From Halieaceae bacterium (GTDB lineage Bacteria; Pseudomonadota; Gammaproteobacteria; Pseudomonadales; Halieaceae): a stretch of DNA of 64,000 bases. Position 1 is the first letter of the stretch, and the number at the start of each line of letters is the position of its first letter. The notes below the pieces were generated by a model. That model did not search any database. It saw nothing but the letters and a program-made list of their open reading frames with translations, and was not told where the DNA came from. The DNA lies in NCBI GenBank assembly GCA_902631395.1, contig CACOYM010000006.1, forward strand, positions 60,833 through 124,832, in the 5' to 3' direction. Positions 1-9,462 of this stretch are shown in pieces. The position numbers and the translations under genes were made by a program.

Positions 1-1289
1 GTAAAGAAAATTGGATTTGGATGACCGATATTGACTCCGTCAGCAAGCCATGTAGAGGCGACTCCTCGGTGCTCGCGATTTGCTTGCATCCACCTGACGC
101 CAGCGATGGTCATATGTACTTCATTCTCGTGTACTAGCTGGCTAGATGAAATTGAATAAGCTCGATGCTGCAAGGGTTTAAGAAGACCAACAAACTCGCT
201 CACCTCTAGAGGGTAGTCAAGTTCTATGCTTAAAAGATCTAAACAGTCTTTACCCCATAGAAATTTATCCTTTGCGACTTTGTTGTCGCTCCGATGGAGA
301 GACTTCAATTCAGACCGCTTTGCCCGATTAGCTATCTCTGTTACGAGTTTCTTTGTAGGCGTAACTATTTCAAATTGAGTTTTCAAGAGCGTGTTCAGAG
401 TGCTATCAAAGCCCTCTACTTCTGCGTCAGGCGAGAATTCCAGCTTGGCAAGAATTGAGTCAACAAGATCAGAGTGATTTTGTGGAACAATATTGAGTGC
501 GTCACCTGGAGCATAAGTGAGGCCACTAGCCTCTAGGTTTAGAGAATAATGGCGGACCTCTTTTTTCGACCCTTTTCTGGATAACAATCGGCTGTCCAGA
601 AGTACTGATTGAAAGGGATTTCTTTTAGACCACTGATGGGTCTTCTTTTTTACTTCGGAGCGTTGTTCGCTAGTTGGGACACTGGCTAGCTCCAACCCAG
701 AATCCGTCGGAGACTTGCTTTTAAAAATCGGAAGTAATTCTGAAATCCAACTGCCAGCCAGTTCTTCATAATCTACGTCACAGTCCTGCCTTTCCGCTAA
801 TCTTAAGGCGCCCAGTTGCTCGAGCCTAGTGTCAAGTACCTTCGCAGCTTGGCAAAACTCGTCGTAGTCAGTATCTCCTAATCCCAAAACCCCAAAGTTT
901 AAATTCTCTAGTCTCGGCGCGGTGGTTGCAGATAGCTCCTCCCAAAACAGCTCTGCGTTGTCAGGCATTTCGCCCTCACCATGTGTGGACACAACAAAAA
1001 TTGCATTTTCAACTTCTTGCAGTGTGCCCATAGAGGTTGAATTTAAGTCAGAGAGAACAGTCGTAAACCCCAGGCTCTTTGCGGCCTCACAAGTTTCTTC
1101 TGCCACTAGCTCGGCATTTCCAGACTGAGAGCCAAATAACACGTGCAATGGCTTAGTGCTGGCGGCCTCTTCTTGAGTATCTTTGGCGTCTCCGGCCAGC
1201 TGAGTGCTTAAGCCCGCTAAAAAGCCTGTCAGCCAGGCTTGCTGCTGATCGCTGAAGGGAGCATCTGCGGGGAAGTCAGGAGCTTTCAT
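1..1289 (-). CDS. CysJ-type diflavin reductase (sulfite reductase alpha-like), 3' end beyond window
   Basis: About 429 residues are visible; the gene runs off the left edge. After a short leader there is a flavodoxin (FMN) domain with a phosphate loop of the form FGSQSGNAE, a VVSTHGEGE segment and a VLGLGDTDYDEFC segment. An FAD-binding region follows with YAPGDALNIVP and, near residue 375, HRAYSISSS (the RxYSxSS flavin motif), then GVASTWL. This is the CysJ / cytochrome P450 reductase architecture; the NADPH domain must lie outside the window. The ATG at 1289 is 4 nt after the stop of the glutamate synthase large subunit, so the two are probably co-translated. That context suggests it passes NADPH electrons to the glutamate synthase rather than to a sulfite reductase, but this is inference. 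No sulfite reductase haemoprotein is in the window. Confidence 0.85.
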   Translation of the reverse strand, partial: MKAPDFPADAPFSDQQQAWLTGFLAGLSTQLAGDAKDTQEEAASTKPLHVLFGSQSGNAELVAEETCEAAKSLGFTTVLSDLNSTSMGTLQEVENAIFVVSTHGEGEMPDNAELFWEELSATTAPRLENLNFGVLGLGDTDYDEFCQAAKVLDTRLEQLGALRLAERQDCDVDYEELAGSWISELLPIFKSKSPTDSGLELASVPTSEQRSEVKKKTHQWSKRNPFQSVLLDSRLLSRKGSKKEVRHYSLNLEASGLTYAPGDALNIVPQNHSDLVDSILAKLEFSPDAEVEGFDSTLNTLLKTQFEIVTPTKKLVTEIANRAKRSELKSLHRSDNKVAKDKFLWGKDCLDLLSIELDYPLEVSEFVGLLKPLQHRAYSISSSQLVHENEVHMTIAGVRWMQANREHRGVASTWLADGVNIGHPNPIFF

Positions 1290-1293
1290 GTGA

Positions 1294-4200
1294 TTAGGGT
1301 GCCCCTGAGGCCATTACTCTCTCAGGAACCACCTCACCAGCAAATAACTTTTCGAAGCAGGGCACCGCTCCAAGCCGCTCTGTATTCTTTGCATCCTGAC
1401 AAAGGATCCAGCCGTAGGTGGGATAACTGTCTATGGATCTTACAGTCCTCCTAGTCAGGGCTTCTTTAAAATCGGACATACGTTTATAGGCAACTAAAGA
1501 CGCAAGTTGCAAGTCATCATAGCCTGCTAAGGCTGCTTTAGCGTGTTTAGTGAGCCGCGTCTCTAGCTCAAAATCCTCTGTCATTATAAGATTTCGCGTA
1601 ACCCGCTCCAACTCGGCTTTGTTTGCGGAAAGCTTTCGTTGCCTGGTGATCTGTTGAGCTAGGTCTAATACCGTCCAACTGTTAACAAGCTGAAACATCT
1701 TTCTGCTATCGTTCTCTTCTCTACCCGGGGATACTCCGTCCAGAACATTCGAAGACTCCTTCCATGCTTTCTTGAGTCTGAGTATCTGTCCTCTAGCAAG
1801 GGCTTTAGACACTTCATCCACGAGCTCTTTGCGAGTTTTGACCGCGAGTATTTTATCGGCGTCTTGATACTGCAGCAGTGACTTGGGCATTATCCAGTAG
1901 AAATTCTTTGATTCTTTCTCCCAATTCTTTAGCAAGTGGTTCGCCAGTGATGATGAAGTTGCGTCGACGTGCTGCTGCAAAAGCGTTTGCACAGTGATGC
2001 GGAAAACTTCACCCATAGTGTCTTCTTGAATCACGGGGCCAAAGAGAACTGAGTCATGACTTACGGAGTCGCTGAGTGCACCACTAGGGTCATACTGGAA
2101 AGCAAAGCCGCCGGACATACCATTACCAAAACCTTTGGAAAATTTCCCCAGATTGAGCACTGTGCCGTTGGTCATATATTCGCAGAAAAAGTCGCCCACT
2201 CCCTCCACTACAGCAGTCGCACCTGAGTTCCTCACCGCGAATCGGTCTCCCGCCTGACCCCTTACGAAAAGTCGACCGCCTGTAGCGCCGAACAAGGCAA
2301 AGTTGCCAATTAAAACATTTTCTTTGAGGTCCTCAGAGGCGTCTTCGTGCGACCATTGGATTACCATTTCTCCGCCGCAGGCACCTTTACCCACACCATC
2401 ATTGCAGGTTCCAAAGTGTTGCAGCCGCATGCCATCGTTGCAAAAAACGCCGTAACTCTGTCCCGCAGATCCGCATGTGCGTATTGAGAGAGTGTTTGGG
2501 GATAAAAATCTTCGACCACGGTCATCTTTCAGAGCGCTCGGAGTTGTTTTTCCGCTCCGATCATAATTTAGCCAGCGTTCTATATCGGTCGACAGCCGCC
2601 CACCAACGCTTTTATGCCGATTAGTTAAGTTAAAAATTTGACTGGTATAGGAAATTCCTCCGCTGGAGTTCAGGGTTTCCAGCGCTTCTCCAAAGAATTT
2701 TTCGTCTAAATCATAATTGCACTCTAAATAAGTAGGATCTGGCACCGCGGTCTCACTGATATTGACCAACATTGCCCTCATATTAAGGTGGCCAACCGAG
2801 GAAGGGTGGTCCAACAGATGTAGCAAATCAGCTCGACCTCTAGCTTCATCAAGAGATTTGAAACCTAAACGAGCTAATATTTCTCTGACCTCGTGCGAAA
2901 TGTTTAAAAGATATTGAGCGAGAGCTCGGGCATCTCCGTCAAATGCTTCCTCGTTGGTAGTCAGTCCAGCTGGACACTTAATATTGCAATTTTTAGCCAT
3001 AACGCACTTAAGCATCATTAAAGCAGTCGTCCCAAACTCAAATGAGTCGGCACCAAGCAAACTCGCCTTGACCACATCCGAACCGGTTTGCATTGCGCCG
3101 GAACAGCGCAGAGTAACTTTTTGCCTTATGCTATTAACGCAAAGGGCCTGGTGAACCTCAGCTATACCTAACTCTGCGGCCCTGCCAGTGTACTTCAGGG
3201 AAGTCACTGAGGCAGCGCCGGTGCCCCCTGTGCTGCCTGCTACATTGATAACATCTGCGCCTGCTTTCGCGACGCCAACGGCTATAGTTCCGATGCCCTC
3301 GGAACTTACTAGTTTCACGATGACCCTTACTCTAGCGGCTTTGGCGTCGTGAATTAATTGACCAAGATCCTCAATCGAATAGGTGTCATGGTGTGGTGGT
3401 GGCGATACCAGCTCAACGCCGGGGGTGCCCCCCCTCGCCGCGGCGATCTCCACTGTAACTTTTGCGGCCGGGAGCTGGCCTCCCTCGCCGGGCTTTGCTC
3501 CCTGGCCAATTTTTATCTCGATCTCCTCGAGATTGGGATCAGCCAAGTAACCGGCCCAAACACCAAAACGCCCTGACGCAAATTGTTTTATGCGGCTGGA
3601 GCGAATAGTGCCGTACCTAGAGATGTGCTCTCCACCTTCGCCACAATTCGACATTCCACCCACCATGTTAATGCCATGGGCGACAGCTTCATGAGCCGGG
3701 GCCACTAGCGCACCGTGAGACATAGCTCCAGACGCCAATCTAGGAGTGATCTCTGACGCAGGCTGCACCATTTCAAGCGGGATTGATTGTGGCGCGGCTT
3801 TTACCCGAGAAACGTAGTCAAGAGCCTGCCCAGAGACAGCTAAATGAAGTCCTCGCTCAGAGACGTGTTTGCGTAAAATTGCGTTACTGAAACGCTCGAC
3901 AAAAGAAGTGCCTAAAGCTTCTAGTCGGTCGGTACTCCACTCGCTAGTGCCACAGAAGTTAAGTAAAAACTCACCATCATCCTCCTCAACCACCTCGAGG
4001 CCTCTGATGAAGAAGGTTAGATTGCCGGCCCGATTGAAGCGCATCAGTTCTTGCTTAAAATCAGTCGCCGTGTGCAGCAAGGAAATATCACCTGGAAAAG
4101 AAAGAACATCTCTAAGCGCCGCGGGTCTGCGCAAACGTTCCGTCGCCATTCCTTCTGCGAAACTCCTATATCCGGGCGTTATCTCAAAATTGTCAATGTC

Positions 4201-6795
4201 CTCCTTCGACAGATAATCGAAACTAGTATTCACGTACCCCTCATCACTAATGCCGAGCGCTTCGGTCATTTTGTTAAGGGTCAGAAGTCTTAGGGGCCTT
4301 GCGCTGTCGTTTTCCTCTATTTCTTTTTCGAAACCGAGACCTTCTTCAGTGAGGTTTACAAATTCTCGAACAGCTCTGGTACCAAAAGAATGCCCCGCAC
4401 CATCAGCGCGCTCCTTAAAAAGGCCGAGCACTGGGAGATCGTCCATATTTGAAACGGACAACGCACGTTGATGCCAATCTAGAGCCGACCGGGCTATTCG
4501 ATCAAAGTGTACGCCACCAACTGGAGCCCGCATGTTGGGGAAATAACACTTCAGAACCGGATCGCTAGTATCAAGAAAGTTTGGCTCAAAAAATTCACCA
4601 CCTGAATAGCTCTCAACCGTGCAAAGCCCAACTTTGCCCATGGTTTTCATAAGCGCTTTTTCTGCCGCTTTTGCAAAATTTGCATAGGCAGCATCTGGAT
4701 CGGAGGGTGAAGTTTCCTCTGCGCGCATTTGGACGGCAAGGGCGTAAACTGCGCTCGCCCCAAAGCCCAGTGAGCAGGCAACATGATGTGATGACTTGAT
4801 TTGCCCACTTTCCACAATTATTGAGACTTTAAGTCGAAGCCCTTCTTCGATGAGTTTTTGATTTACTGCTGCGACTAACAGAGTCATTGGGAGCGCCGCC
4901 ATATGGCGAGAAATTTTCCTGTCAGAGAGAATGGCAATGCCGCCCGATTCTCTAGCAAAGTTCACGACCCTTTGCGCGATATGGTCAAGTTCACTGACAA
5001 TGCTTCTCTCATTCTTAAAGTCACTCTCCGTGTTGACTGCAAAAAGCGCATCAAAAACTTTGTGGGGTGTAACGCTCTGAAGACGAATAGTTTCAATCGT
5101 CTTTAAATCTAGAATGGGTGAATCAACTACTAACTGCTTAGAGCCGGTCGGCCCCAGCAAAGGTTTCTCTCCTAGAGCCACCCTCAAAGTCATGCCGTCC
5201 GCTTCCCTTATAGAATCCAGTGGTGGATTTGTTACTTGGGCAAAGCGCTGGCTGAAATACTTTGCAACACCTCCTTCCTGATCGTTCAGCGCGTTGATAG
5301 CCGTGCCGTATCCCATGGCAGAAACTTTTTCGGTCCCAAAAGACAGCATTGGATCCAATAAAAATTTAAAGCTATCTTGGTTGTGCGAATATGCAACGTA
5401 CCTGGCGGCATTATTTAGCTCTCCCCGGTATCTGCCTTCTTCTAGGCATTTTGTATCACTGGGTTCAGATAGCTCGCTAATATGAGTCTGCGCCTCCTTT
5501 AGTGCTTGTCCGTAATCTCGTTGTTTTGATAGTTTTTCTAGCGCATCAACAGTCCTATAAATCTTTTTCTCTTCATGGTCGTAATACATCATTCCCCCAG
5601 CCTCGATGCGGCCTAGGCTAATGATTTGTTCTTTGGGAAATTGGACTTGCCCTGCTTCGGACATTACAGCCAGATATTCGTCTGTCTCGACCGAGCGAAG
5701 AGGTCGCAGCCCTAGGCGGTCTAATCTCGCGCCAATAATTCGACCATCTCCAAAAATGACCGCCGCCGGACCGTCGTTCTTTTCTTCATAAAGAGAAAAG
5801 TATTCGAGCATGTTTTTAACCGATGGCGACAGACTTTTGTCGTTCTCCCAAGCTGGCGGCATCATCGACACTACCGCTGAGACTAAATCGACTTTCCCCT
5901 CATGAATTCGGAATCCTAATGTCTGATCGAAGCGACTGCTGTCCGATTGACCTTTTGGCCTAGTAATGTGGCGTTTGCGAGCCTTCGCTTCAGCAACTTC
6001 AGACAATCGGTTTTTCTTATCAGTGTTTAATTCTCCATTGTGCGCCATATGCCTGAAAGGTTGAGCCATAGAAGGATGAGGATCTGTATTCGTGGAAAAA
6101 CGCGTGTGAAAAAACAAAGTATGAATACAGTGGTCTGATTCGGAGAGATCCAAAAAGTATGGAACGAGCTCCCAAGAATTAAGCCGCCCTTTCAGTACTT
6201 GTGTTTGTGAGGACATAGAAAGCGGATATAGACCCTCAAGGCTCTCGTTTTGATAAGCATGAGACTCGATCTTTGTGAGCGTGTTGTAGATTATCGAGTC
6301 AAAGTCGCTATCTGCCCTAGAGTCAGCCAGTGTGAAGATCCACTGAAAAATGGTCAGCTGAAGGTGTCTACCTCGCGGCTCGATCGCTTTTGTATCTACC
6401 GGCAGTTCCCTCCTGAAAATAACTTTCAGGCCACTGTCGTGCAGTAAATTTTCGACCGTCTCGATTGCAAGGGTGTGTGACGCTTGATCTGTAGGAAGGA
6501 AATAATTACCTACGCCATATTGGCCATGTATGAGAGTTTGAGAAGTCAGTCGTGAAAAAAATGAATCGCTGAGGTCTATGCATATCCCGGCCCCATCCCC
6601 TACTCCTGTGGAAGACATTCCACCACGGTGGGGAACTGCACACAGCGCTTCGTGACCCTTACGAATGACATCATGGGTCTGCTTCCCGTCTTTTCGGGTA
6701 ATAAAACCAACGCCACAGGAGCTATGCTCCACGGAGTGGTCATAGAGCAACTCCTGTGTTGTTTGGAGCTTCTGTGTGCCTTCTTGTTGTATCAT
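1294..6795 (-). CDS. gltB: Glutamate synthase large subunit, long variant (1833 aa)
   Basis: Makes two glutamates from glutamine and 2-oxoglutarate. Domains in order: class II glutaminase with catalytic Cys near residue 28 (SSCGVGF), implying a propeptide of about 27 residues; central domain; FMN-binding synthase domain near residue 1020 (GAMSHGALV, GGMSNCGEGGEH); an iron-sulfur motif near residues 1264-1274; and GXGXG repeats at about 1450-1580. About 250 further residues follow that the usual roughly 1500-residue GltB lacks. The three cluster cysteines are spaced C-x5-C-x3-C, against C-x5-C-x4-C in the classical enzyme. No GltD small subunit is adjacent; a diflavin reductase follows 4 nt downstream. 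Codons here look more AT-rich than in the rest of the window, which may mean transfer. The ATG at 6795 has no strong ribosome binding site. Confidence 0.93.
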   Translation of the reverse strand: MIQQEGTQKLQTTQELLYDHSVEHSSCGVGFITRKDGKQTHDVIRKGHEALCAVPHRGGMSSTGVGDGAGICIDLSDSFFSRLTSQTLIHGQYGVGNYFLPTDQASHTLAIETVENLLHDSGLKVIFRRELPVDTKAIEPRGRHLQLTIFQWIFTLADSRADSDFDSIIYNTLTKIESHAYQNESLEGLYPLSMSSQTQVLKGRLNSWELVPYFLDLSESDHCIHTLFFHTRFSTNTDPHPSMAQPFRHMAHNGELNTDKKNRLSEVAEAKARKRHITRPKGQSDSSRFDQTLGFRIHEGKVDLVSAVVSMMPPAWENDKSLSPSVKNMLEYFSLYEEKNDGPAAVIFGDGRIIGARLDRLGLRPLRSVETDEYLAVMSEAGQVQFPKEQIISLGRIEAGGMMYYDHEEKKIYRTVDALEKLSKQRDYGQALKEAQTHISELSEPSDTKCLEEGRYRGELNNAARYVAYSHNQDSFKFLLDPMLSFGTEKVSAMGYGTAINALNDQEGGVAKYFSQRFAQVTNPPLDSIREADGMTLRVALGEKPLLGPTGSKQLVVDSPILDLKTIETIRLQSVTPHKVFDALFAVNTESDFKNERSIVSELDHIAQRVVNFARESGGIAILSDRKISRHMAALPMTLLVAAVNQKLIEEGLRLKVSIIVESGQIKSSHHVACSLGFGASAVYALAVQMRAEETSPSDPDAAYANFAKAAEKALMKTMGKVGLCTVESYSGGEFFEPNFLDTSDPVLKCYFPNMRAPVGGVHFDRIARSALDWHQRALSVSNMDDLPVLGLFKERADGAGHSFGTRAVREFVNLTEEGLGFEKEIEENDSARPLRLLTLNKMTEALGISDEGYVNTSFDYLSKEDIDNFEITPGYRSFAEGMATERLRRPAALRDVLSFPGDISLLHTATDFKQELMRFNRAGNLTFFIRGLEVVEEDDGEFLLNFCGTSEWSTDRLEALGTSFVERFSNAILRKHVSERGLHLAVSGQALDYVSRVKAAPQSIPLEMVQPASEITPRLASGAMSHGALVAPAHEAVAHGINMVGGMSNCGEGGEHISRYGTIRSSRIKQFASGRFGVWAGYLADPNLEEIEIKIGQGAKPGEGGQLPAAKVTVEIAAARGGTPGVELVSPPPHHDTYSIEDLGQLIHDAKAARVRVIVKLVSSEGIGTIAVGVAKAGADVINVAGSTGGTGAASVTSLKYTGRAAELGIAEVHQALCVNSIRQKVTLRCSGAMQTGSDVVKASLLGADSFEFGTTALMMLKCVMAKNCNIKCPAGLTTNEEAFDGDARALAQYLLNISHEVREILARLGFKSLDEARGRADLLHLLDHPSSVGHLNMRAMLVNISETAVPDPTYLECNYDLDEKFFGEALETLNSSGGISYTSQIFNLTNRHKSVGGRLSTDIERWLNYDRSGKTTPSALKDDRGRRFLSPNTLSIRTCGSAGQSYGVFCNDGMRLQHFGTCNDGVGKGACGGEMVIQWSHEDASEDLKENVLIGNFALFGATGGRLFVRGQAGDRFAVRNSGATAVVEGVGDFFCEYMTNGTVLNLGKFSKGFGNGMSGGFAFQYDPSGALSDSVSHDSVLFGPVIQEDTMGEVFRITVQTLLQQHVDATSSSLANHLLKNWEKESKNFYWIMPKSLLQYQDADKILAVKTRKELVDEVSKALARGQILRLKKAWKESSNVLDGVSPGREENDSRKMFQLVNSWTVLDLAQQITRQRKLSANKAELERVTRNLIMTEDFELETRLTKHAKAALAGYDDLQLASLVAYKRMSDFKEALTRRTVRSIDSYPTYGWILCQDAKNTERLGAVPCFEKLFAGEVVPERVMASGAP

Positions 6796-6886
6796 TTATG
6801 ATATTGCGCTGCTTAATAGAAACTAAGGGTCATCTACTGCGACCAAATGCTTGATTCGTAATTCTTAAGGTGTTCGGCTGCGACAG

Positions 6887-6900
6887 TGTTAATATTAACA
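6887..6900. promoter_or_regulatory. Perfect 14-bp palindrome upstream of gltB
   Basis: TGTTAATATTAACA reads identically on both strands and lies about 92 bp upstream of the gltB start. Its symmetry and position suit a dimeric regulator controlling the glutamate synthase operon. I cannot name the regulator; it does not look like the NtrC consensus. Confidence 0.4.
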
Positions 6901-7421
6901 AATTGCTTCGTATTTTGAGCACTTAGCATATTGCAATACGCATTGCCGCTTTATTTGGTTGTGTCCCAAAAACGGCGGGTAACTGAATCGCACATGACCG
7001 TTAAAGGGCTCAAAAACCGTTTCGCTGCTGTTTCTGATTTTACGCTGCCGAGAGGTAAGGCCAAGTGATATGGCGCTACTATCTGCCGGCGTTGGTTTAT
7101 AAACTAATGATATTGAGGAATATTAAGCAAATTCATACTGTACGTAGAGTTCGCTTTGTCACGGTATCCTGCCCAAATAATCCTTCAATGTTCGGATGTC
7201 ATGCGATATCGAGGGTTTGTTGATCGACCCCGAGTTCAAGGGTCTTTGGTTACTGGCAGCATTCCGCTATCTGAAGGGAGGTGGATCACTTTAAAAATAT
7301 AACTCTTCAAAGTTTATGCAACGCGCAGCGTCGACAATCGGGAGAGGTAAAACCCTGGTTGTGTGTGAGTTTGGATGGGAAGGGTCGTGCTTGTTTGGTA
7401 GGGGATGTAAACTTCATCGTG

Positions 7422-7450
7422 TTGACCTCAAATGCACCCACGGATATGGC
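7422..7450 (+). promoter_or_regulatory. Candidate sigma-70 promoter for hemE
   Basis: TTGACC at 7422-7427 is followed after a 17-bp spacer by TATGGC at 7445-7450, about 65 bp before the hemE start. The -35 is good and the -10 is weak. An alternative -10 (TATAAA) lies a few bases further on but with poor spacing. Confidence 0.35.
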
Positions 7451-7515
7451 TGTATAAATTTTTAAAAAGACGCCTAATAAAATATAGAAAAAGCAAATAA
7501 AAGAGATTCAACAGC

Positions 7516-8577
7516 ATGGCCAGTTTGCAAAACGACCGGTTCCTTCGCGCCTTGATGCGCGAGCCAGTGGACCGCACTCCTCTATGGATGATGCGCCAGG
7601 CAGGGCGTTACCTTCCTGAGTACCGCGCAACCCGCGCCGAGGCCGGCAGCTTTATGGGGCTGTGTACCAACCCCCAGCTTGCATGCGAGGTCACGTTGCA
7701 GCCGTTGCGGCGGTATGCGATGGATGCTGCTATCCTGTTCTCGGACATCCTTACGGTGCCGGATGCACTGGGATTGGGGCTTTACTTTGCAGAGGGAGAA
7801 GGCCCTCGATTTGAGCGGCCAGTGTCCTCTGCAGCTGAGATTGCGGCACTGGATCCTGAGCGAGCCGCCAATGAACTGGGATACGTGATGGATGCTGTCG
7901 CTCTAATTCGCAAAGAGCTTAAAGGTAGCGTGCCCCTCATTGGTTTCGCGGGCAGCCCCTGGACGCTAGCGACTTATATGGTGGAGGGCGGCTCCAGCAA
8001 GGATTTCGCCAAGGTGAAATCACTCGCTTTCAACGAGCCGGAGATGATGCATCAACTGCTCTCTAAATTGGCTCATTCGGTGGCGGCCTACTTAACTCAG
8101 CAAATCTTTCATGGCGCTCAGGCCGTGCAGATTTTCGATACTTGGGGCGGTTCCTTGAGCCACGCCGCTTACCGCGAGTTTTCCTTGCGCTACATGGCAG
8201 AGATCATAGAGCAGTTGCCGAGAGAAGCAGATGGCAGGCGCGTGCCCTTGATTGTCTTTACCAAGGGCGGTGGTCAGTGGCTAGAGGCGATCGCAGAGTG
8301 TGGTGCGGACGCCGTGGGCCTCGACTGGACGACCGACATTGGTGAGGCGCGCGCTCGAGTAGGCGACAAAGTCTGTCTTCAGGGCAATATGGATCCAACA
8401 CTGCTAAATGCATCCCCTGACCGAATTCGTTCGGAGGTGGGTTTGATTTTAGAGACGTACGGCGAGGGAAATGGCCACGTCTTCAATCTAGGCCACGGCA
8501 TCACCCCGGGGATCAATCCTGAGCACGTTGCCGCAATGGTCGATGCCGTCGTGGAGCTATCGCCCGCTTACCACTGA
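7516..8577 (+). CDS. hemE: Uroporphyrinogen decarboxylase
   Basis: Removes the four acetate carboxyl groups of uroporphyrinogen III to give coproporphyrinogen III in haem synthesis; cytoplasmic. The 353-residue length is standard. The N-terminus carries the family signature [16 protein letters not shown] (residues about 22-37), and [13 protein letters not shown] and [13 protein letters not shown] follow in the expected places. The ATG at 7516 is preceded by a weak AAGAGA. The stop overlaps the end of convergent cysE by 10 bp. Confidence 0.97.
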   Translation: MASLQNDRFLRALMREPVDRTPLWMMRQAGRYLPEYRATRAEAGSFMGLCTNPQLACEVTLQPLRRYAMDAAILFSDILTVPDALGLGLYFAEGEGPRFERPVSSAAEIAALDPERAANELGYVMDAVALIRKELKGSVPLIGFAGSPWTLATYMVEGGSSKDFAKVKSLAFNEPEMMHQLLSKLAHSVAAYLTQQIFHGAQAVQIFDTWGGSLSHAAYREFSLRYMAEIIEQLPREADGRRVPLIVFTKGGGQWLEAIAECGADAVGLDWTTDIGEARARVGDKVCLQGNMDPTLLNASPDRIRSEVGLILETYGEGNGHVFNLGHGITPGINPEHVAAMVDAVVELSPAYH

Positions 8578-9392
8578 GACGCTGGGATCGCGTGATCCAT
8601 ATCGAGTGCGGGTGATTGCGATGTAGGCTTGCCCACGACCTTAGCCGGAACGCCTGCGACAGTAGTGTGTGCGGGCACGTCATGCAATACGACCGATCCC
8701 GCACCGACCTTGGCGCCTTCACCGACACGGATATTGCCTAAAATTTTCGCGCCAGCGCTAATCAGTACACCGTCGGCAATTTTCGGGTGGCGATCGCCAT
8801 CTTCTTTACCTGTGCCGCCCAGTGTGACGGACTGCAGGATCGATACACGATTTCCGACGACAGCTGTCTCTCCTACCACTAGACCCGTTGCGTGGTCGAG
8901 CATGATGCCCTCGCCAAAGCGCGCTGCCGGGTGAATGTCGATACCAAAGTGCCGAGACATCTGGCTCTGTAAGAAATGCGCCAGCGGTTGCCGGTTGTGC
9001 GCCCAAAGCCAGTGACCAATGCGATGGATCTGCAAGGCTTGGAACCCCTTAAAATACAGGAAAGGGATATACAGCTCGTGGCAGGCGGAGTCACGGTCCA
9101 GAATCGCATTCAGATCATCGCGAATCGCGCACTGGATACCGCCGTCATCCTGCAGCGCTTCCAGAATAAGCTCTCGGAGCATCATCGCCGGTGCTGTCGG
9201 ACTGTCGAGCAGATTCGCTAGATGAAAACTGAGCGCACATTCAAGCTCTTCATGATTGAGTATGGTAGCGTGAAGAAAACTCGCCAAAATAGGTTCAGCA
9301 GCAGCAGCTTGGCGGGTTTCGCTACGAATGCGCTCCCAAATGGGGTCACCGCTATGCATATGCTTGACGCTTTCACTTTGAGTGGCTGTCAT
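8568..9392 (-). CDS. cysE: Serine O-acetyltransferase
   Basis: Transfers acetyl from acetyl-CoA to L-serine, the first step of cysteine synthesis. At 274 residues it matches CysE (about 273). It has the N-terminal helical domain ([28 protein letters not shown]) and the left-handed beta-helix with [21 protein letters not shown] and SVTLGGTGK, including the catalytic Asp/His region. The frame opens further upstream to 9527, but the ATG at 9392 fits the family start and has GGGAG about 10 nt before it. It ends convergently on hemE with a 10-bp overlap. The TrmB-like gene lies 70 bp upstream on the same strand. Confidence 0.95.
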   Translation of the reverse strand: MTATQSESVKHMHSGDPIWERIRSETRQAAAAEPILASFLHATILNHEELECALSFHLANLLDSPTAPAMMLRELILEALQDDGGIQCAIRDDLNAILDRDSACHELYIPFLYFKGFQALQIHRIGHWLWAHNRQPLAHFLQSQMSRHFGIDIHPAARFGEGIMLDHATGLVVGETAVVGNRVSILQSVTLGGTGKEDGDRHPKIADGVLISAGAKILGNIRVGEGAKVGAGSVVLHDVPAHTTVAGVPAKVVGKPTSQSPALDMDHAIPASQW

Positions 9393-9462
9393 AGAGTGCT
9401 GCTCCCTAGCCCCAAGGGTTAAATGGCAATAAATAAAGGGTAGCCCAGTCATTACTGCTTCG

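Larger units (their letters stand above)
6796..7515. other. Intergenic region between divergent gltB and hemE (720 bp)
   Basis: No open frame here looks coding on either strand. It must hold the promoters of gltB (leftward) and hemE (rightward). The AT-rich palindrome at 6887-6900 and a sigma-70-like promoter at 7422-7450 are listed separately. The last 60 bases before hemE are strongly AT-rich. I see no RNA gene or riboswitch fold that I recognise. Confidence 0.6.
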
